From Nitrospinota bacterium (lineage in GTDB: Bacteria > JADFOP01 > DATKYB01), in contig DATKYB010000115.1 of assembly GCA_035528715.1 (NCBI GenBank), forward strand, positions 1 through 23,963: a DNA stretch of 23,963 nt, given 5' to 3'. Below the pieces are notes generated by a model that was given only the letters and a program-made list of their open reading frames with translations, searched no databases and was not told the DNA's origin. A program made the translations under genes and the position numbers. Shown one piece after another: positions 1 through 7,393 of this stretch. Within the stretch, counting starts at the first letter, position 1; each line of letters opens with the position of its first letter.

Positions 1-1
1 T

Positions 2-283
2 GGAGAGATTGATATTATTGCATTAGATAAAGATACTTTAGCATTTATTGAGGTAAAGACCAAAAATTCTAATCTTTTTATTCCTCCTGAACTCAGTGTT
101 AACAAAAAAAAGCAGGGAAAGATAATCAAAGGAGCTCTTCATTATATAAAGGGTAAAGAAGAGAAATTTGATCAGTACAGATTTGATGTTATAGCCATTA
201 ATACGTCTGAAGAAAATGGAGAAAAGAAGATAAAGTTATATAAAGATGCCTTTCAAGTACCAAGCAATACGAGATTTGTTTAG
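2..283 (+). CDS. yraN: YraN/UPF0102 family endonuclease-like protein, 3' part
   Basis: The reading frame is open from the first bases of the window to TAG at 281-283, giving the last 93 residues of a protein whose start lies outside. The visible part begins with GEIDIIALDKDTLAFIEVKT, the hallmark of the UPF0102/YraN family, which has a restriction-endonuclease-like fold (PD-(D/E)xK type: the Asp of GEID and the E-V-K triad). Further on, the spaced lysines and the FDVIAI strand also match the family. The cellular role of YraN is not firmly established; a nuclease role in DNA repair or recombination is inferred from the fold. It precedes rplM, but 134 bp containing a palindrome and a promoter-like sequence separate the two, so rplM is probably not dependent on it. 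Confidence 0.85.
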   Translation, partial: GEIDIIALDKDTLAFIEVKTKNSNLFIPPELSVNKKKQGKIIKGALHYIKGKEEKFDQYRFDVIAINTSEENGEKKIKLYKDAFQVPSNTRFV

Positions 284-328
284 TTAAATTTTCTGTATTT
301 CCCAGAAAAGAAAAACATTATTATTTAA

Positions 329-344
329 AAAGATTGCAATCTTT
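329..344. repeat. Perfect 16-bp palindrome between yraN and rplM
   Basis: AAAGATTGCAATCTTT reads the same on both strands. It is centred about 25 bp upstream of the TTGACA element at 362. It could be the stem-loop of a weak terminator for yraN (AAAGAT/ATCTTT around TGCA, followed by a T-rich but broken tract), or a binding site for a dimeric regulator of the ribosomal promoter. Nothing in the window distinguishes these. Confidence 0.5.
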
Positions 345-361
345 ATATCTTTAATTTTAGC

Positions 362-390
362 TTGACAATTACTTATTATTATAGTAAATA
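362..390 (+). promoter_or_regulatory. Probable rplM-rpsI promoter
   Basis: A perfect TTGACA -35 element lies at 362-367. Seventeen bases later is TAAATA (385-390), a poor -10 match; TATAGT at 380-385 is a better hexamer but only 12 bases away. The exact -10 is therefore uncertain. The position fits transcription of rplM, with a TGAGG ribosome binding site at 406-410 before ATG 418. Confidence 0.4.
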
Positions 391-417
391 AAAATGTTTA
401 TTTTATGAGGCTTTTAA

Positions 418-846
418 ATGAAGACTTACTTGGCAAAAAAAGAGGATATCCAGAAGAAATGGTATTTAGTAGATGCTAAGGGTAAGATTCTTGGCAGGCT
501 TGCTAGTAAGATAGCAACCATTCTAATGGGAAAACACAAATCCATTTATACTCCCCATGTGGATTCAGGGGACTTTGTTATCGTTATTAATGCTGATAAA
601 TTCTCTTTAACAGGGGAAAAATTGAAAAAAAAGGAATATTTCCATCACACGGGTTATCCAGGAGGCTTAAAGTCCGTAACAGCCCAAAAAATGTTAAAAG
701 AGAAACCGGAATTCATGTTGAAACTAGCTGTTAAAAGAATGTTGCCTAAAAACAGGCTTGGGAGATCAATGTTAAAAAATTTGAAGATATATGCAGCTTC
801 AGATCATCCTCATGCTGCACAGCAACCAGAGCTGTTAGAGATTTAG
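418..846 (+). CDS. rplM: 50S ribosomal protein L13
   Basis: The 142-residue product has the full length and sequence of bacterial L13, an early-assembling protein of the large subunit. The N-terminal [21 protein letters not shown] and the central YPGGLKS segment are family hallmarks, as is the [20 protein letters not shown] region with its basic residues that contact 23S rRNA. The ATG at 418 follows TGAGG at a normal distance. It is followed after nine bases by rpsI, the usual L13-S9 pair, so both are almost certainly co-transcribed and translated in balanced amounts. Confidence 0.98.
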   Translation: MKTYLAKKEDIQKKWYLVDAKGKILGRLASKIATILMGKHKSIYTPHVDSGDFVIVINADKFSLTGEKLKKKEYFHHTGYPGGLKSVTAQKMLKEKPEFMLKLAVKRMLPKNRLGRSMLKNLKIYAASDHPHAAQQPELLEI

Positions 847-855
847 GGAGGTTTT

Positions 856-1248
856 ATGGAGTTTGAGAGATATTATGGAACTGGAAAGAGAAAGACATCA
901 ATTGCTAGGGTTTGGTTAAAAAAGGGTGAAGGTAATATCTTGGTCAATAAAAAAACATTGGATGAATATTTTAAAAGAGAAACCTCTAAGATGCTTATTA
1001 AACAACCGTTTGAATTTACTGATTCTCTGGGACATTTTGATGCTTTTATTACTGTCAAGGGAGGAGGATTATCTGGTCAGGCTGATGCCATAAGGCATGG
1101 TATTACCAAGGCTCTTTTGGAATTTAATCCAGAACTTCGCAAGAGATTGAAAAAGAATGGTCTGATAACAAGGGATTCTCGGGTTAAAGAACGAAAGAAA
1201 TATGGTCAGAGAGGTGCTAGGGCAAGGTTTCAATTTTCAAAAAGATAA
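856..1248 (+). CDS. rpsI: 30S ribosomal protein S9
   Basis: The 130-residue product is a complete S9. The start [16 protein letters not shown] and the [16 protein letters not shown] segment are characteristic, and the C-terminus [12 protein letters not shown] is the conserved basic tail ending in Lys-Arg that reaches toward the P-site tRNA on the small subunit. GGGAGG just upstream of ATG 856 (beginning inside the rplM stop region) is a strong ribosome binding site. It is the last gene of the rplM-rpsI unit: an intrinsic terminator follows 12 bases after the stop codon. Confidence 0.98.
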   Translation: MEFERYYGTGKRKTSIARVWLKKGEGNILVNKKTLDEYFKRETSKMLIKQPFEFTDSLGHFDAFITVKGGGLSGQADAIRHGITKALLEFNPELRKRLKKNGLITRDSRVKERKKYGQRGARARFQFSKR

Positions 1249-1260
1249 TATAAAATTGTC

Positions 1261-1291
1261 AAAAAGAAGGTCTCTGACCTTCTTTTTTTTT
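1261..1291 (+). terminator. Intrinsic terminator after rpsI
   Basis: GAAGGTC (1266-1272) and GACCTTC (1276-1282) form a seven-base-pair stem around TCT, flanked by A5 on the left and T9 on the right. The A and T tracts lengthen the stem and supply the U-tract. This is the clearest terminator in the window. The A tract could also serve the opposite strand, but no minus-strand gene needs it. Confidence 0.9.
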
Positions 1292-1320
1292 GCCTCATTA
1301 ATTTTTTTGAGAAGATAAAA

Positions 1321-2361
1321 ATGATACATGTAGGTATTGTTGGGGGAAGCGGATATACCGGATCTGAACTTTTAAGAATTCTAATAGCGCATCCTAAGGT
1401 AAAAATCTCTGTTATTACCTCAGAAAGGTTTTCTGGAACAAATATTTCTGAGATATTTCCCTCTTTAAAAGATTTGATTAATATTGAGTTTAAGAAATTA
1501 TCTCCGGAGGAAATGTCAAAAGATTGTGATCTCTTTTTTTTAGCACTCCCCCATAAAGTAGCTATGTCTTTTGTACCCTTATTATTAAAGAACGAGAAGA
1601 GGGTTATTGATCTTAGTGCGGATTATCGTATTAAAGATAAAGATATTTATAAAAGATGGTATTTTGAGGTTCATAAAAGCCCTGAGTTATTAAAAAATTC
1701 GGTCTATGGTTTATCTGAGTTAAATAGAGAAAAAATTAAAAATGCAAGATTGGTAGCCAATCCAGGCTGTTATTCAACCAGTATCATTCTTGCTTTAGCA
1801 CCAATTATGAAGAGCGGATTAATAGATTTAGACTCAATAATAATTGATTCTAAGTCAGGGATATCCGGTGCTGGAAGAAAGTTGGATTTAAGTTTTCACT
1901 TTCCAGAGGCTTATAATGGTGTTAGAGGGTATAAACCAACTGGTCATAGACATATTCCAGAGATTGAACAAGAATTAAGCCTTTTGGCAGATTCCTCTGT
2001 GAAAATATCTTTTGTTCCCCATATTGTACCTATGAGCAGAGGTATGTTAAGCACGATTTATGTAAGAGCCAATCAGTTGATAGATACTAATGAGTTAATA
2101 GATATATATAAAAAATATTATCAAAATGAATTTTTTGTAAGGATATTAGAAAAGGGAAAGCTGCCTGATACTCACCATGTCATTGGATCAAACTTTTGTG
2201 ATATTGGTCTTGAGGTTGATAACAGAAATAATCGCTTTATTATATTTTCCGCCATAGATAATTTAGTAAAAGGGGCTTCCGGTCAGGCAGTCCAAAACAT
2301 GAATATAATGTATAACTTAAAAGAAAATATAGGATTGGAAAATCCTGCAATATTCCCTTAA
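1321..2361 (+). CDS. argC: N-acetyl-gamma-glutamyl-phosphate reductase
   Basis: This 346-residue enzyme catalyses the NADPH-dependent reduction of N-acetylglutamyl-5-phosphate to the semialdehyde, the third step of arginine synthesis. The N-terminal GIVGGSGYTGSELLRIL is the Rossmann dinucleotide-binding motif. ANPGCYSTS, near residue 150, holds the catalytic cysteine, and GHRHIPEIEQEL supplies the conserved histidine region; FVPHIVPMSRGM is also typical. Length matches the non-fused bacterial form. It starts 30 bases after the rpsI terminator and is followed after 16 bases by argJ, so the two arginine genes probably form one unit inserted between two ribosomal operons, an order also known in Deltaproteobacteria-like genomes. 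Confidence 0.97.
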   Translation: MIHVGIVGGSGYTGSELLRILIAHPKVKISVITSERFSGTNISEIFPSLKDLINIEFKKLSPEEMSKDCDLFFLALPHKVAMSFVPLLLKNEKRVIDLSADYRIKDKDIYKRWYFEVHKSPELLKNSVYGLSELNREKIKNARLVANPGCYSTSIILALAPIMKSGLIDLDSIIIDSKSGISGAGRKLDLSFHFPEAYNGVRGYKPTGHRHIPEIEQELSLLADSSVKISFVPHIVPMSRGMLSTIYVRANQLIDTNELIDIYKKYYQNEFFVRILEKGKLPDTHHVIGSNFCDIGLEVDNRNNRFIIFSAIDNLVKGASGQAVQNMNIMYNLKENIGLENPAIFP

Positions 2362-2377
2362 TTTTTGGGAGATTAAG

Positions 2378-3577
2378 TTGAAGGAGATATCAGGAGGAAT
2401 AACATCAGTAAAGGGTATTAAGGCCACTGGTATTCATTGTGGGATCAAAAAGTCTAAAAGTGATTTGGCATTGATCGTATCAGAACCCATAGCTGTAGCT
2501 TCAGGAGTATTTACAACAAATAGATTAAAAGCAGCACCTGTTATTGTGAGTATGGAACATATTAAATCCGGAAGGTGTAAAGGGATTATTGTAAATAGCG
2601 GAAATGCCAATGCATGTACAGGGAGAGGAGGATATAAAGATTCAAAGGAAATCGTGAAATTAATAGCCAAGGAATTAAAAACTTCCCCAAAGAACATCTT
2701 GATTGCTTCAACAGGAAAAATCGGAGCCCCCCTTCCTATAGATAAAATAAAAAAGAATATACCTCTGCTCGTTAAAAGCTTAAGCAACAGTGGTGGGAAA
2801 AAAGCAGCAGAGGCAATACTGACAACGGATACTATGATAAAAGAGAGAGCAATAGAATATAATTATGATAACAAAGCAATTCGAATCGGTGGAATAGCGA
2901 AAGGTTCAGGAATGATCTTTCCCAAGATGGCAACGATGCTCTCTTTCATAACAACCGATGTTTCGATTAAAGATGAATTGTTGAAAAAAGCATTAAAAAG
3001 GTCAGTAGACAAATCTTTTAATATGATATCAGTGGATGGAGATACCAGTACAAATGATACGGTTATTTGTATGGCAAATGGGTGTGCTGGAAACAAGCTA
3101 ATTGATAGAGCTGGGAGAGGTTTTAAATTATTTCAAGAAGCCCTTGATTTCATAACTCTTCATCTTGCCAAAAAGATTGTTAGAGATGGAGAAGGTGCAA
3201 CAAAATTTATTGAGGTCAAGGTACAAGGGGCAAGGAGTAAACGTGATGCAAAAAGGGTGGCCTCTTTTATTGCCAATTCAAACTTGGTTAAAACCGCTTT
3301 TTTTGGAGAACAGGCAAATTGGGGCAGAATATTATCTGCAGCAGGCAATGCAGGTGTAGATTTGGATTTTGGTTCAATAAGTCTCTATTTAAACGGTTAT
3401 AAAGTAGTTGAAAGAGGTATTGTCTCATATAAAGAAGACACTGATTTAAAAGAAGTTATGAAGAAGAAGGAGATTAAGATTTTGTTAAATCTAGGAAAGG
3501 GAGATAAAGAAGAAAGTGTCTGGACTACTGATCTATCTCATGAATATATAAAGATAAATGCTGAATATATAAGCTAA
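2378..3577 (+). CDS. argJ: Glutamate N-acetyltransferase (ornithine acetyltransferase)
   Basis: ArgJ moves the acetyl group from N-acetylornithine to glutamate, closing the cyclic arginine pathway; some members also use acetyl-CoA. The 399-residue protein has the expected length. The KGSGMIFPKMATMLSF segment contains the conserved autoproteolysis site: the precursor is cleaved before Thr186 (in MATM), which becomes the nucleophile of the beta chain. GNANACTG and the late FGEQANWGRIL are also family signatures. The start is TTG 2378, chosen because GGGAG lies just upstream and the protein begins at the usual place. It may be mono- or bifunctional; argA is not in view. Confidence 0.96.
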   Translation: MKEISGGITSVKGIKATGIHCGIKKSKSDLALIVSEPIAVASGVFTTNRLKAAPVIVSMEHIKSGRCKGIIVNSGNANACTGRGGYKDSKEIVKLIAKELKTSPKNILIASTGKIGAPLPIDKIKKNIPLLVKSLSNSGGKKAAEAILTTDTMIKERAIEYNYDNKAIRIGGIAKGSGMIFPKMATMLSFITTDVSIKDELLKKALKRSVDKSFNMISVDGDTSTNDTVICMANGCAGNKLIDRAGRGFKLFQEALDFITLHLAKKIVRDGEGATKFIEVKVQGARSKRDAKRVASFIANSNLVKTAFFGEQANWGRILSAAGNAGVDLDFGSISLYLNGYKVVERGIVSYKEDTDLKEVMKKKEIKILLNLGKGDKEESVWTTDLSHEYIKINAEYIS

Positions 3578-3593
3578 ATTTTCTATGTTTTTC

Positions 3594-3620
3594 TTGCAAA
3601 AGAAAAATATATATGATAAT
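3594..3620 (+). promoter_or_regulatory. Possible promoter for the rpsB operon
   Basis: TTGCAA (3594-3599) and GATAAT (3615-3620) each match the sigma-70 consensus well, but the 15-base spacing is short. The position, just after argJ and before the structured leader, suits an independent rpsB-tsf-pyrH-frr transcript. An alternative TTGAGA at 3630 has no good -10. Read-through from argJ also remains possible because no terminator is evident there. Confidence 0.3.
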
Positions 3621-3660
3621 TTTTTAAAATTGAGATAATTCAAGGCATTACAAAATCTTA

Positions 3661-3753
3661 AAGACACATGTCTTCTGATCTCTAAAGGAGTGCTCAGAAA
3701 TGAGTTCTTTAGAGAAAAGACGAAGACAGAGGTTTTAACTCATTTAAAGGAGG
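3661..3753 (+). promoter_or_regulatory. Structured rpsB leader with alternative pairings
   Basis: Three nested stems can form. P1 pairs TGTCTTC (3669-3675) with GAAGACA (3722-3728). P2 pairs TCTCTAAAG (3679-3687) with CTTTAGAGA (3707-3715). P3 pairs CTCA (3693-3696) with TGAG (3701-3704) around a GAAA tetraloop. All stems are perfectly complementary, about 20 pairs in total. Two competing pairings also exist: AAGAC (3661-3665) with GTCTT (3670-3674), which excludes P1, and TTCTTTA (3705-3711) with TAAAGGA (3745-3751, one wobble), which excludes P2 and covers the rpsB ribosome binding site. In other bacteria rpsB-tsf is controlled by S2 binding its own leader; this element may do the same job, but it was not matched to a known motif. 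Confidence 0.5.
3700..3738 (+). CDS. Possible 12-residue arginine-rich leader peptide
   Basis: ATG 3700 opens a short frame, [12 protein letters not shown], ending at TAA 3736. AAAGGAG at 3684-3690 lies nine bases upstream, a good ribosome binding site. Four of twelve residues are arginine (AGA, CGA, AGA, AGG), and the frame runs through the P3 and P2 stems of the rpsB leader, so its translation would open them. It ends 20 bases before the rpsB start. It could be a true leader peptide, or simply a chance frame in an untranslated leader; nothing here proves translation. Confidence 0.3.
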   Translation: MSSLEKRRRQRF

Positions 3754-3758
3754 TAGAA

Positions 3759-4553
3759 ATGGCTGTAGTTTCGATGAAGGATTTATTAGAAGCTGGGTGT
3801 CACTTTGGTCATCAGACAAAAAGATGGAATCCAAAGATGAAAAAGTATATTTATGGAGCGAGAAATGGAATCTATATTATTGACCTAGAGAAGACATTGC
3901 AGATGTTTCAGATAGCTTATGATTTCTTTAGAGATGTAGCATCAGAGGGAAAGGAGATACTTTTTGTTGGCACTAAAAAACAAGCTCAACATTCAATGAT
4001 TGAAGAAGCTAAGAGATGCAACATGTTTTATATAAAACAGCGATGGTTAGGGGGTTTGCTGACAAATTTTGAAACAATTAAAAAAAGGATTCTCAGATTG
4101 AGAGAATTAGAATCCATGAAGGAGAATCGTTTTTTTTCCTCTATCACAAAAAAAGAAATGGGAAGATTGGAAAAGGAAAGGATGAAGTTGGAGAAGTTTT
4201 TATTGGGGATAAAAGATATGGATAGGCTTCCCGGCGCTCTTTTTGTTGTAGATACTAAAAAGGAAAGAATAGCCGTTAGTGAGGCGAGAAAACTAGGTAT
4301 TCCTACTGTAGCTATTGTAGACACAAATTGTGACCCTGATGAAGTTGATTATGTTATCCCATGTAATGATGACGCTATAAGAGCTATCAAATTAATAAGC
4401 GAGAAGGTTGCTGATGCTGTTTTAGAGGGAAGAAAAGATTTAGAAGTAAAAGAAGTTCAAGAATCAGAAGGAAAAGACGAAGATATTAAAGAAAAAGAGG
4501 TTAAAGAAGAAAAGAAAAAGGATGAGAAAGAAGTAGTATTAGATGAAAATTAA
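3759..4553 (+). CDS. rpsB: 30S ribosomal protein S2
   Basis: S2 is a late-assembling small-subunit protein. The start is ATG 3759: AAAGGAGG (3746-3753) stands at the right distance and the protein then opens with [20 protein letters not shown], the normal S2 N-terminus. The frame continues upstream to GTG 3690, but that extension is not S2-like and overlaps the leader structure. [30 protein letters not shown] and [16 protein letters not shown] are conserved. The body resembles ordinary S2, but the last 35-40 residues form a Lys/Glu-rich low-complexity tail ([12 protein letters not shown] and similar), an extension of variable kind seen in some S2 proteins. tsf follows after 31 bases. Confidence 0.97.
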   Translation: MAVVSMKDLLEAGCHFGHQTKRWNPKMKKYIYGARNGIYIIDLEKTLQMFQIAYDFFRDVASEGKEILFVGTKKQAQHSMIEEAKRCNMFYIKQRWLGGLLTNFETIKKRILRLRELESMKENRFFSSITKKEMGRLEKERMKLEKFLLGIKDMDRLPGALFVVDTKKERIAVSEARKLGIPTVAIVDTNCDPDEVDYVIPCNDDAIRAIKLISEKVADAVLEGRKDLEVKEVQESEGKDEDIKEKEVKEEKKKDEKEVVLDEN

Positions 4554-4584
4554 GAGAGTAATTTTGGTTGAGGAGGAAATTTAA

Positions 4585-5184
4585 ATGGTTATAACGGCAG
4601 AGATGGTAAAGGAATTGAGAAGTAGTACAGGGGCAGGTATTATGGAGTGTAAAAAAGCACTGAAGGAGTCAAATGGAAGTCTTGAAAAGGCTATTGATTT
4701 TTTAAGGAAGAAGGGATTATCCACTGCTGTTAAAAAACAGGGCCGTGCTGCCTCAGATGGAATTATCGCTTCATATATTCACGGAGGAGGCAAGATAGGA
4801 GTATTGGTCGAAATAAACTGTGAGACAGATTTTGTAGCAAAAACTCCTGAATTTCAGCAGCTAGTAAAGGATATTGCTATGCAAATAGCTGCATCAGAAC
4901 CTTTTTATCTAAAAAGAGAAGATATTCCTGAAGAGGTTATAAAAAAAGAGAGCGATATATATGCAACTCAGGCAAGAGACTCAGGAAAACCGGATAAGGT
5001 TATTGATAAAATTGTTGAGGGGAGGTTAGAAAAATTTTATTCTGAAGTTTGTCTGTTAGAACAACCTTATGTCAAGGATCCTGATATAACTGTCAATGAT
5101 CTTATCGTTAATAAAATCAGTAATTTAGGTGAGAATATCGTTATTAAAAGATTTACAAGGTATCAGCTGGGAGAGGATTCATAA
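4585..5184 (+). CDS. tsf: Translation elongation factor Ts, short form
   Basis: EF-Ts exchanges GDP for GTP on EF-Tu. The N-terminal [20 protein letters not shown] is a UBA-like domain that contacts the EF-Tu G domain, and the family signature ending in [14 protein letters not shown] follows near residue 80. The C-terminal [21 protein letters not shown] is the conserved end of the core domain. At 199 residues this is the short, Thermus-like form with a single core subdomain, compared with about 280 residues in Escherichia coli. GAGGAGG before ATG 4585 is a strong ribosome binding site. It sits in the standard rpsB-tsf-pyrH-frr order. Confidence 0.97.
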   Translation: MVITAEMVKELRSSTGAGIMECKKALKESNGSLEKAIDFLRKKGLSTAVKKQGRAASDGIIASYIHGGGKIGVLVEINCETDFVAKTPEFQQLVKDIAMQIAASEPFYLKREDIPEEVIKKESDIYATQARDSGKPDKVIDKIVEGRLEKFYSEVCLLEQPYVKDPDITVNDLIVNKISNLGENIVIKRFTRYQLGEDS

Positions 5185-5217
5185 TACTATAAAAACCTAA
5201 GATAAAGAAAAGATTTT

Positions 5218-5946
5218 ATGACCAGCCTTAAGTATAAAAGGATACTTTTGAAACTAAGTGGAGAAGCATTACTTGGTGATAAAGAGTTTGGTATTGAACC
5301 AGAAATGATTAAGAATATTGCTCTTGAGATAAAAGAAATTCAAGAGATGGGAGCAGAGACAGCAATCGTAATAGGAGGAGGCAATATTTTTAGGGGAATA
5401 ACCGGGATCTCTTATGGTATGGATAGAGTTTCAGCTGATAATATGGGGATGGTAGCAACGATTATTAATGCTTTAGCCCTTCAGGATGCTTTAGAGAAAG
5501 AGGGAATCCAAACCAGGATTCAAACAGCAATTGAGATGAAGGAACTAGCAGAGCCTTATATCAGAAGGAGGGCTCTTAGACATCTTGAGAAAGGAAGAGT
5601 TGTTATTTTTGCAGGAGGAACTGGAAATCCATATTTTACAACAGATACTGCTGCTTCTTTAAGAGCTAATGAAATGGGGGCAGAAGTCATTTTAAAAGCT
5701 ACAAAAGTTGATGGTGTTTATAGTTCTGATCCAATGATAGAAAAGAATGCTACTAAGTTTACTAGCCTTAGTTATTTAGATATTATAAAAAAGGGATTGA
5801 AGGTTATAGATACAACAGCTGTTTCTCTCTGCATGGATAATAATATCCCTATTGTTATTTTTAACTTAAGCAAAAAAGGGAATATAAAAAGGATATTATT
5901 AGGAAAGAAGGTCGGAACCCTTGTGGGAGGGGAAAAAAATGGTTGA
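5218..5946 (+). CDS. pyrH: Uridylate kinase (UMP kinase)
   Basis: PyrH phosphorylates UMP to UDP with ATP and is a hexameric member of the amino-acid-kinase fold, unrelated to eukaryotic UMP kinases. At 242 residues the length is typical. Visible motifs are the N-terminal [12 protein letters not shown] (phosphate binding), IGGGNIFRG (UMP phosphate loop), and [15 protein letters not shown] (UMP-binding segment). The ATG at 5218 has only a weak upstream ribosome binding site (AAAGAAAAG). Its 3' end overlaps the frr start by eight bases, so frr is probably translationally coupled to it. Confidence 0.97.
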   Translation: MTSLKYKRILLKLSGEALLGDKEFGIEPEMIKNIALEIKEIQEMGAETAIVIGGGNIFRGITGISYGMDRVSADNMGMVATIINALALQDALEKEGIQTRIQTAIEMKELAEPYIRRRALRHLEKGRVVIFAGGTGNPYFTTDTAASLRANEMGAEVILKATKVDGVYSSDPMIEKNATKFTSLSYLDIIKKGLKVIDTTAVSLCMDNNIPIVIFNLSKKGNIKRILLGKKVGTLVGGEKNG

Positions 5947-6496
5947 AAAAGTTTATAAAGAGATAGAAGAAAAGATGGAAAGTTCTCTTGAGGTGTTTCG
6001 AAAGGATCTGAATACCATTAGGACAGGAAGAGCTTCACTTTCGTTGTTGGATGGTGTTACAGTCGATTATTATGGAAATCCTACTCCCCTGAACCAAGTG
6101 GCAACATTGTCTGTACCAGAAAGTCGTTCGATAACGATCCAACCTTGGGATAATTCTATTATAGGCGCAATTGAAAAGGCTATCTTAAAATCAGATTTAG
6201 GATTAACCCCGATTAATGATGGAAAGATAATACGAATATCAATACCCCCTCTTACCGAAGAAAGGCGCAAAGAGCTTGTAAAGGTGGTTAAAAAGTATTC
6301 GGAAGAATGCAAAATAGCCATACGTAATATCCGTCGTGAGGGAAATGAATCTTTGAAGTCCTTGGAGAAAGACGGAGAGATTTCAGAAGACGAATTTTAC
6401 AAATCTCAGCGTAAGATTCAAGAGGATACTGATAGTCATATAGAAAAGACAGATGAGATTACAAAGAAAAAAGAGATCGAAATTTTAGAGTTTTGA
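5939..6496 (+). CDS. frr: Ribosome recycling factor
   Basis: RRF works with EF-G to split the post-termination ribosome. The start is ATG 5939, inside the last codons of pyrH: GGGAGGGG lies at a proper distance and the protein then opens [19 protein letters not shown], as RRF does. A longer frame upstream adds only MWEGKK. The 185 residues match the family exactly. [23 protein letters not shown] and [18 protein letters not shown] are signature segments, and the C-terminal helix is rich in charged residues. It closes the translation-related operon; a 128-bp gap with a possible hairpin follows before uppS. Confidence 0.97.
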   Translation: MVEKVYKEIEEKMESSLEVFRKDLNTIRTGRASLSLLDGVTVDYYGNPTPLNQVATLSVPESRSITIQPWDNSIIGAIEKAILKSDLGLTPINDGKIIRISIPPLTEERRKELVKVVKKYSEECKIAIRNIRREGNESLKSLEKDGEISEDEFYKSQRKIQEDTDSHIEKTDEITKKKEIEILEF

Positions 6497-6540
6497 TTTA
6501 TTTCCAAAGAGAGATTTTTTGCGCCTATTAATTGACCTCT

Positions 6541-6595
6541 TCTAAAAATTTCCCCCAAAATCCACATGCTGAACAGCTGGAAAGAAATTTTAGAG
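6541..6595 (+). promoter_or_regulatory. Possible hairpin in the frr-uppS gap
   Basis: TCTAAAAATTTC (6541-6552) pairs with GAAATTTTAGA (6584-6594) apart from one extra A. Inside it, CCA (6562-6564) pairs with TGG (6578-6580) and GCT (6568-6570) with AGC (6575-6577), closing a GAAC loop with a CAT bulge. No U-tract follows, so this is not a standard terminator. It lies 30 bases upstream of ATG 6625, before the AAGGAG ribosome binding site. The outer stem is nearly all A-T, so stability is modest. Confidence 0.35.
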
Positions 6596-6624
6596 CTAAA
6601 AGATTTTAACAAGGAGCTCTTCAA

Positions 6625-7389
6625 ATGTTAGATCAAAAACTTCTGGTACAGATAAACAGGGATAAACTTCCTAAACATATAGCAATCATAATGGACGGTA
6701 ATGGTAGATGGGCCAGAAAAAGATCTCTGCCGAGAATCGAAGGTCACAAGGCCGGGGTGAAGGCAGTAGAGGATACAGTTATATCTTGCAGAGAATTAGG
6801 TATTAATGCCTTAACCTTATATTCCTTTTCTTTAGAGAATTGGAAGAGACCTCAATCAGAGATAGATTCCTTGATGGATCTCCTGAAAGAATATATTGTC
6901 AAAGAGCTACCAAGAATGATAAAAGAAAAAATTCGCTTTAATGTGATTGGAAAGATTACCGATTTACCAACGACTGTTCAAGAGTTTATTGACAATGCAG
7001 TACAAATAACAAAGAAAAATAATGGATTGATTTTGACTTTAGCATTAAGTTATGGTGCTAGAGATGAAATAGTAACTGCTGTACAAAAAATTATAACTGA
7101 AGTTAGAGATGGAACCATTAATCATAGTAAGATAAATGATAAAATATTTGAAAGTTATTTATATACAAATGGGCTTCCTGAACTAGATCTTTTAATCAGA
7201 ACCAGCGGAGAGATTCGTTTAAGTAATTTTCTTTTATGGCAATCGGCATATACTGAATTGTATTTTACAAAAATCTTATGGCCTGATTTCAGAGGGGATG
7301 ACCTTTTAAAAGCGATTATTGAATACCAAAAGAGGGAAAGAAGATTTGGATTTACTGAGGATCAGTTAAACTTTAAAAGGGAAAAATAG
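6625..7389 (+). CDS. uppS: Isoprenyl transferase (undecaprenyl diphosphate synthase)
   Basis: This cis-prenyltransferase adds isopentenyl units to farnesyl diphosphate to make the undecaprenyl carrier used for peptidoglycan and surface polysaccharides. HIAIIMDGNGRWA (residues 18-30) contains the catalytic Asp24 and phosphate loop. The segment around YSFSLENWKRP and the C-terminal DLLIRTSGEIRLSNFLLWQ with its two key arginines are also diagnostic. At 254 residues the length is normal. AAGGAG precedes ATG 6625. cdsA begins four bases after the stop codon, matching the very common uppS-cdsA-dxr order. The product also supplies the carrier lipid for the exopolysaccharide locus at the end of the window. 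Confidence 0.97.
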   Translation: MLDQKLLVQINRDKLPKHIAIIMDGNGRWARKRSLPRIEGHKAGVKAVEDTVISCRELGINALTLYSFSLENWKRPQSEIDSLMDLLKEYIVKELPRMIKEKIRFNVIGKITDLPTTVQEFIDNAVQITKKNNGLILTLALSYGARDEIVTAVQKIITEVRDGTINHSKINDKIFESYLYTNGLPELDLLIRTSGEIRLSNFLLWQSAYTELYFTKILWPDFRGDDLLKAIIEYQKRERRFGFTEDQLNFKREK

Positions 7390-7393
7390 GATA

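Noticed and set aside
3588-3607. TTTTTCTT/AAGAAAAA hairpin after argJ as a terminator
   Set aside because: Nearly pure A-T stem with no U-tract after it; would be unstable, and it overlaps the possible rpsB promoter.
3690-3758. Longer rpsB start at GTG 3690
   Set aside because: The added 23 residues are not S2-like, the normal S2 N-terminus begins at ATG 3759, and AAAGGAGG stands directly before that ATG.
6479-6595. 12-base direct repeat GAAATTTTAGAG at 6479 and 6584
   Set aside because: Only two copies, A/T-rich, one lying in the frr coding end; more likely chance than a mobile-element target repeat.
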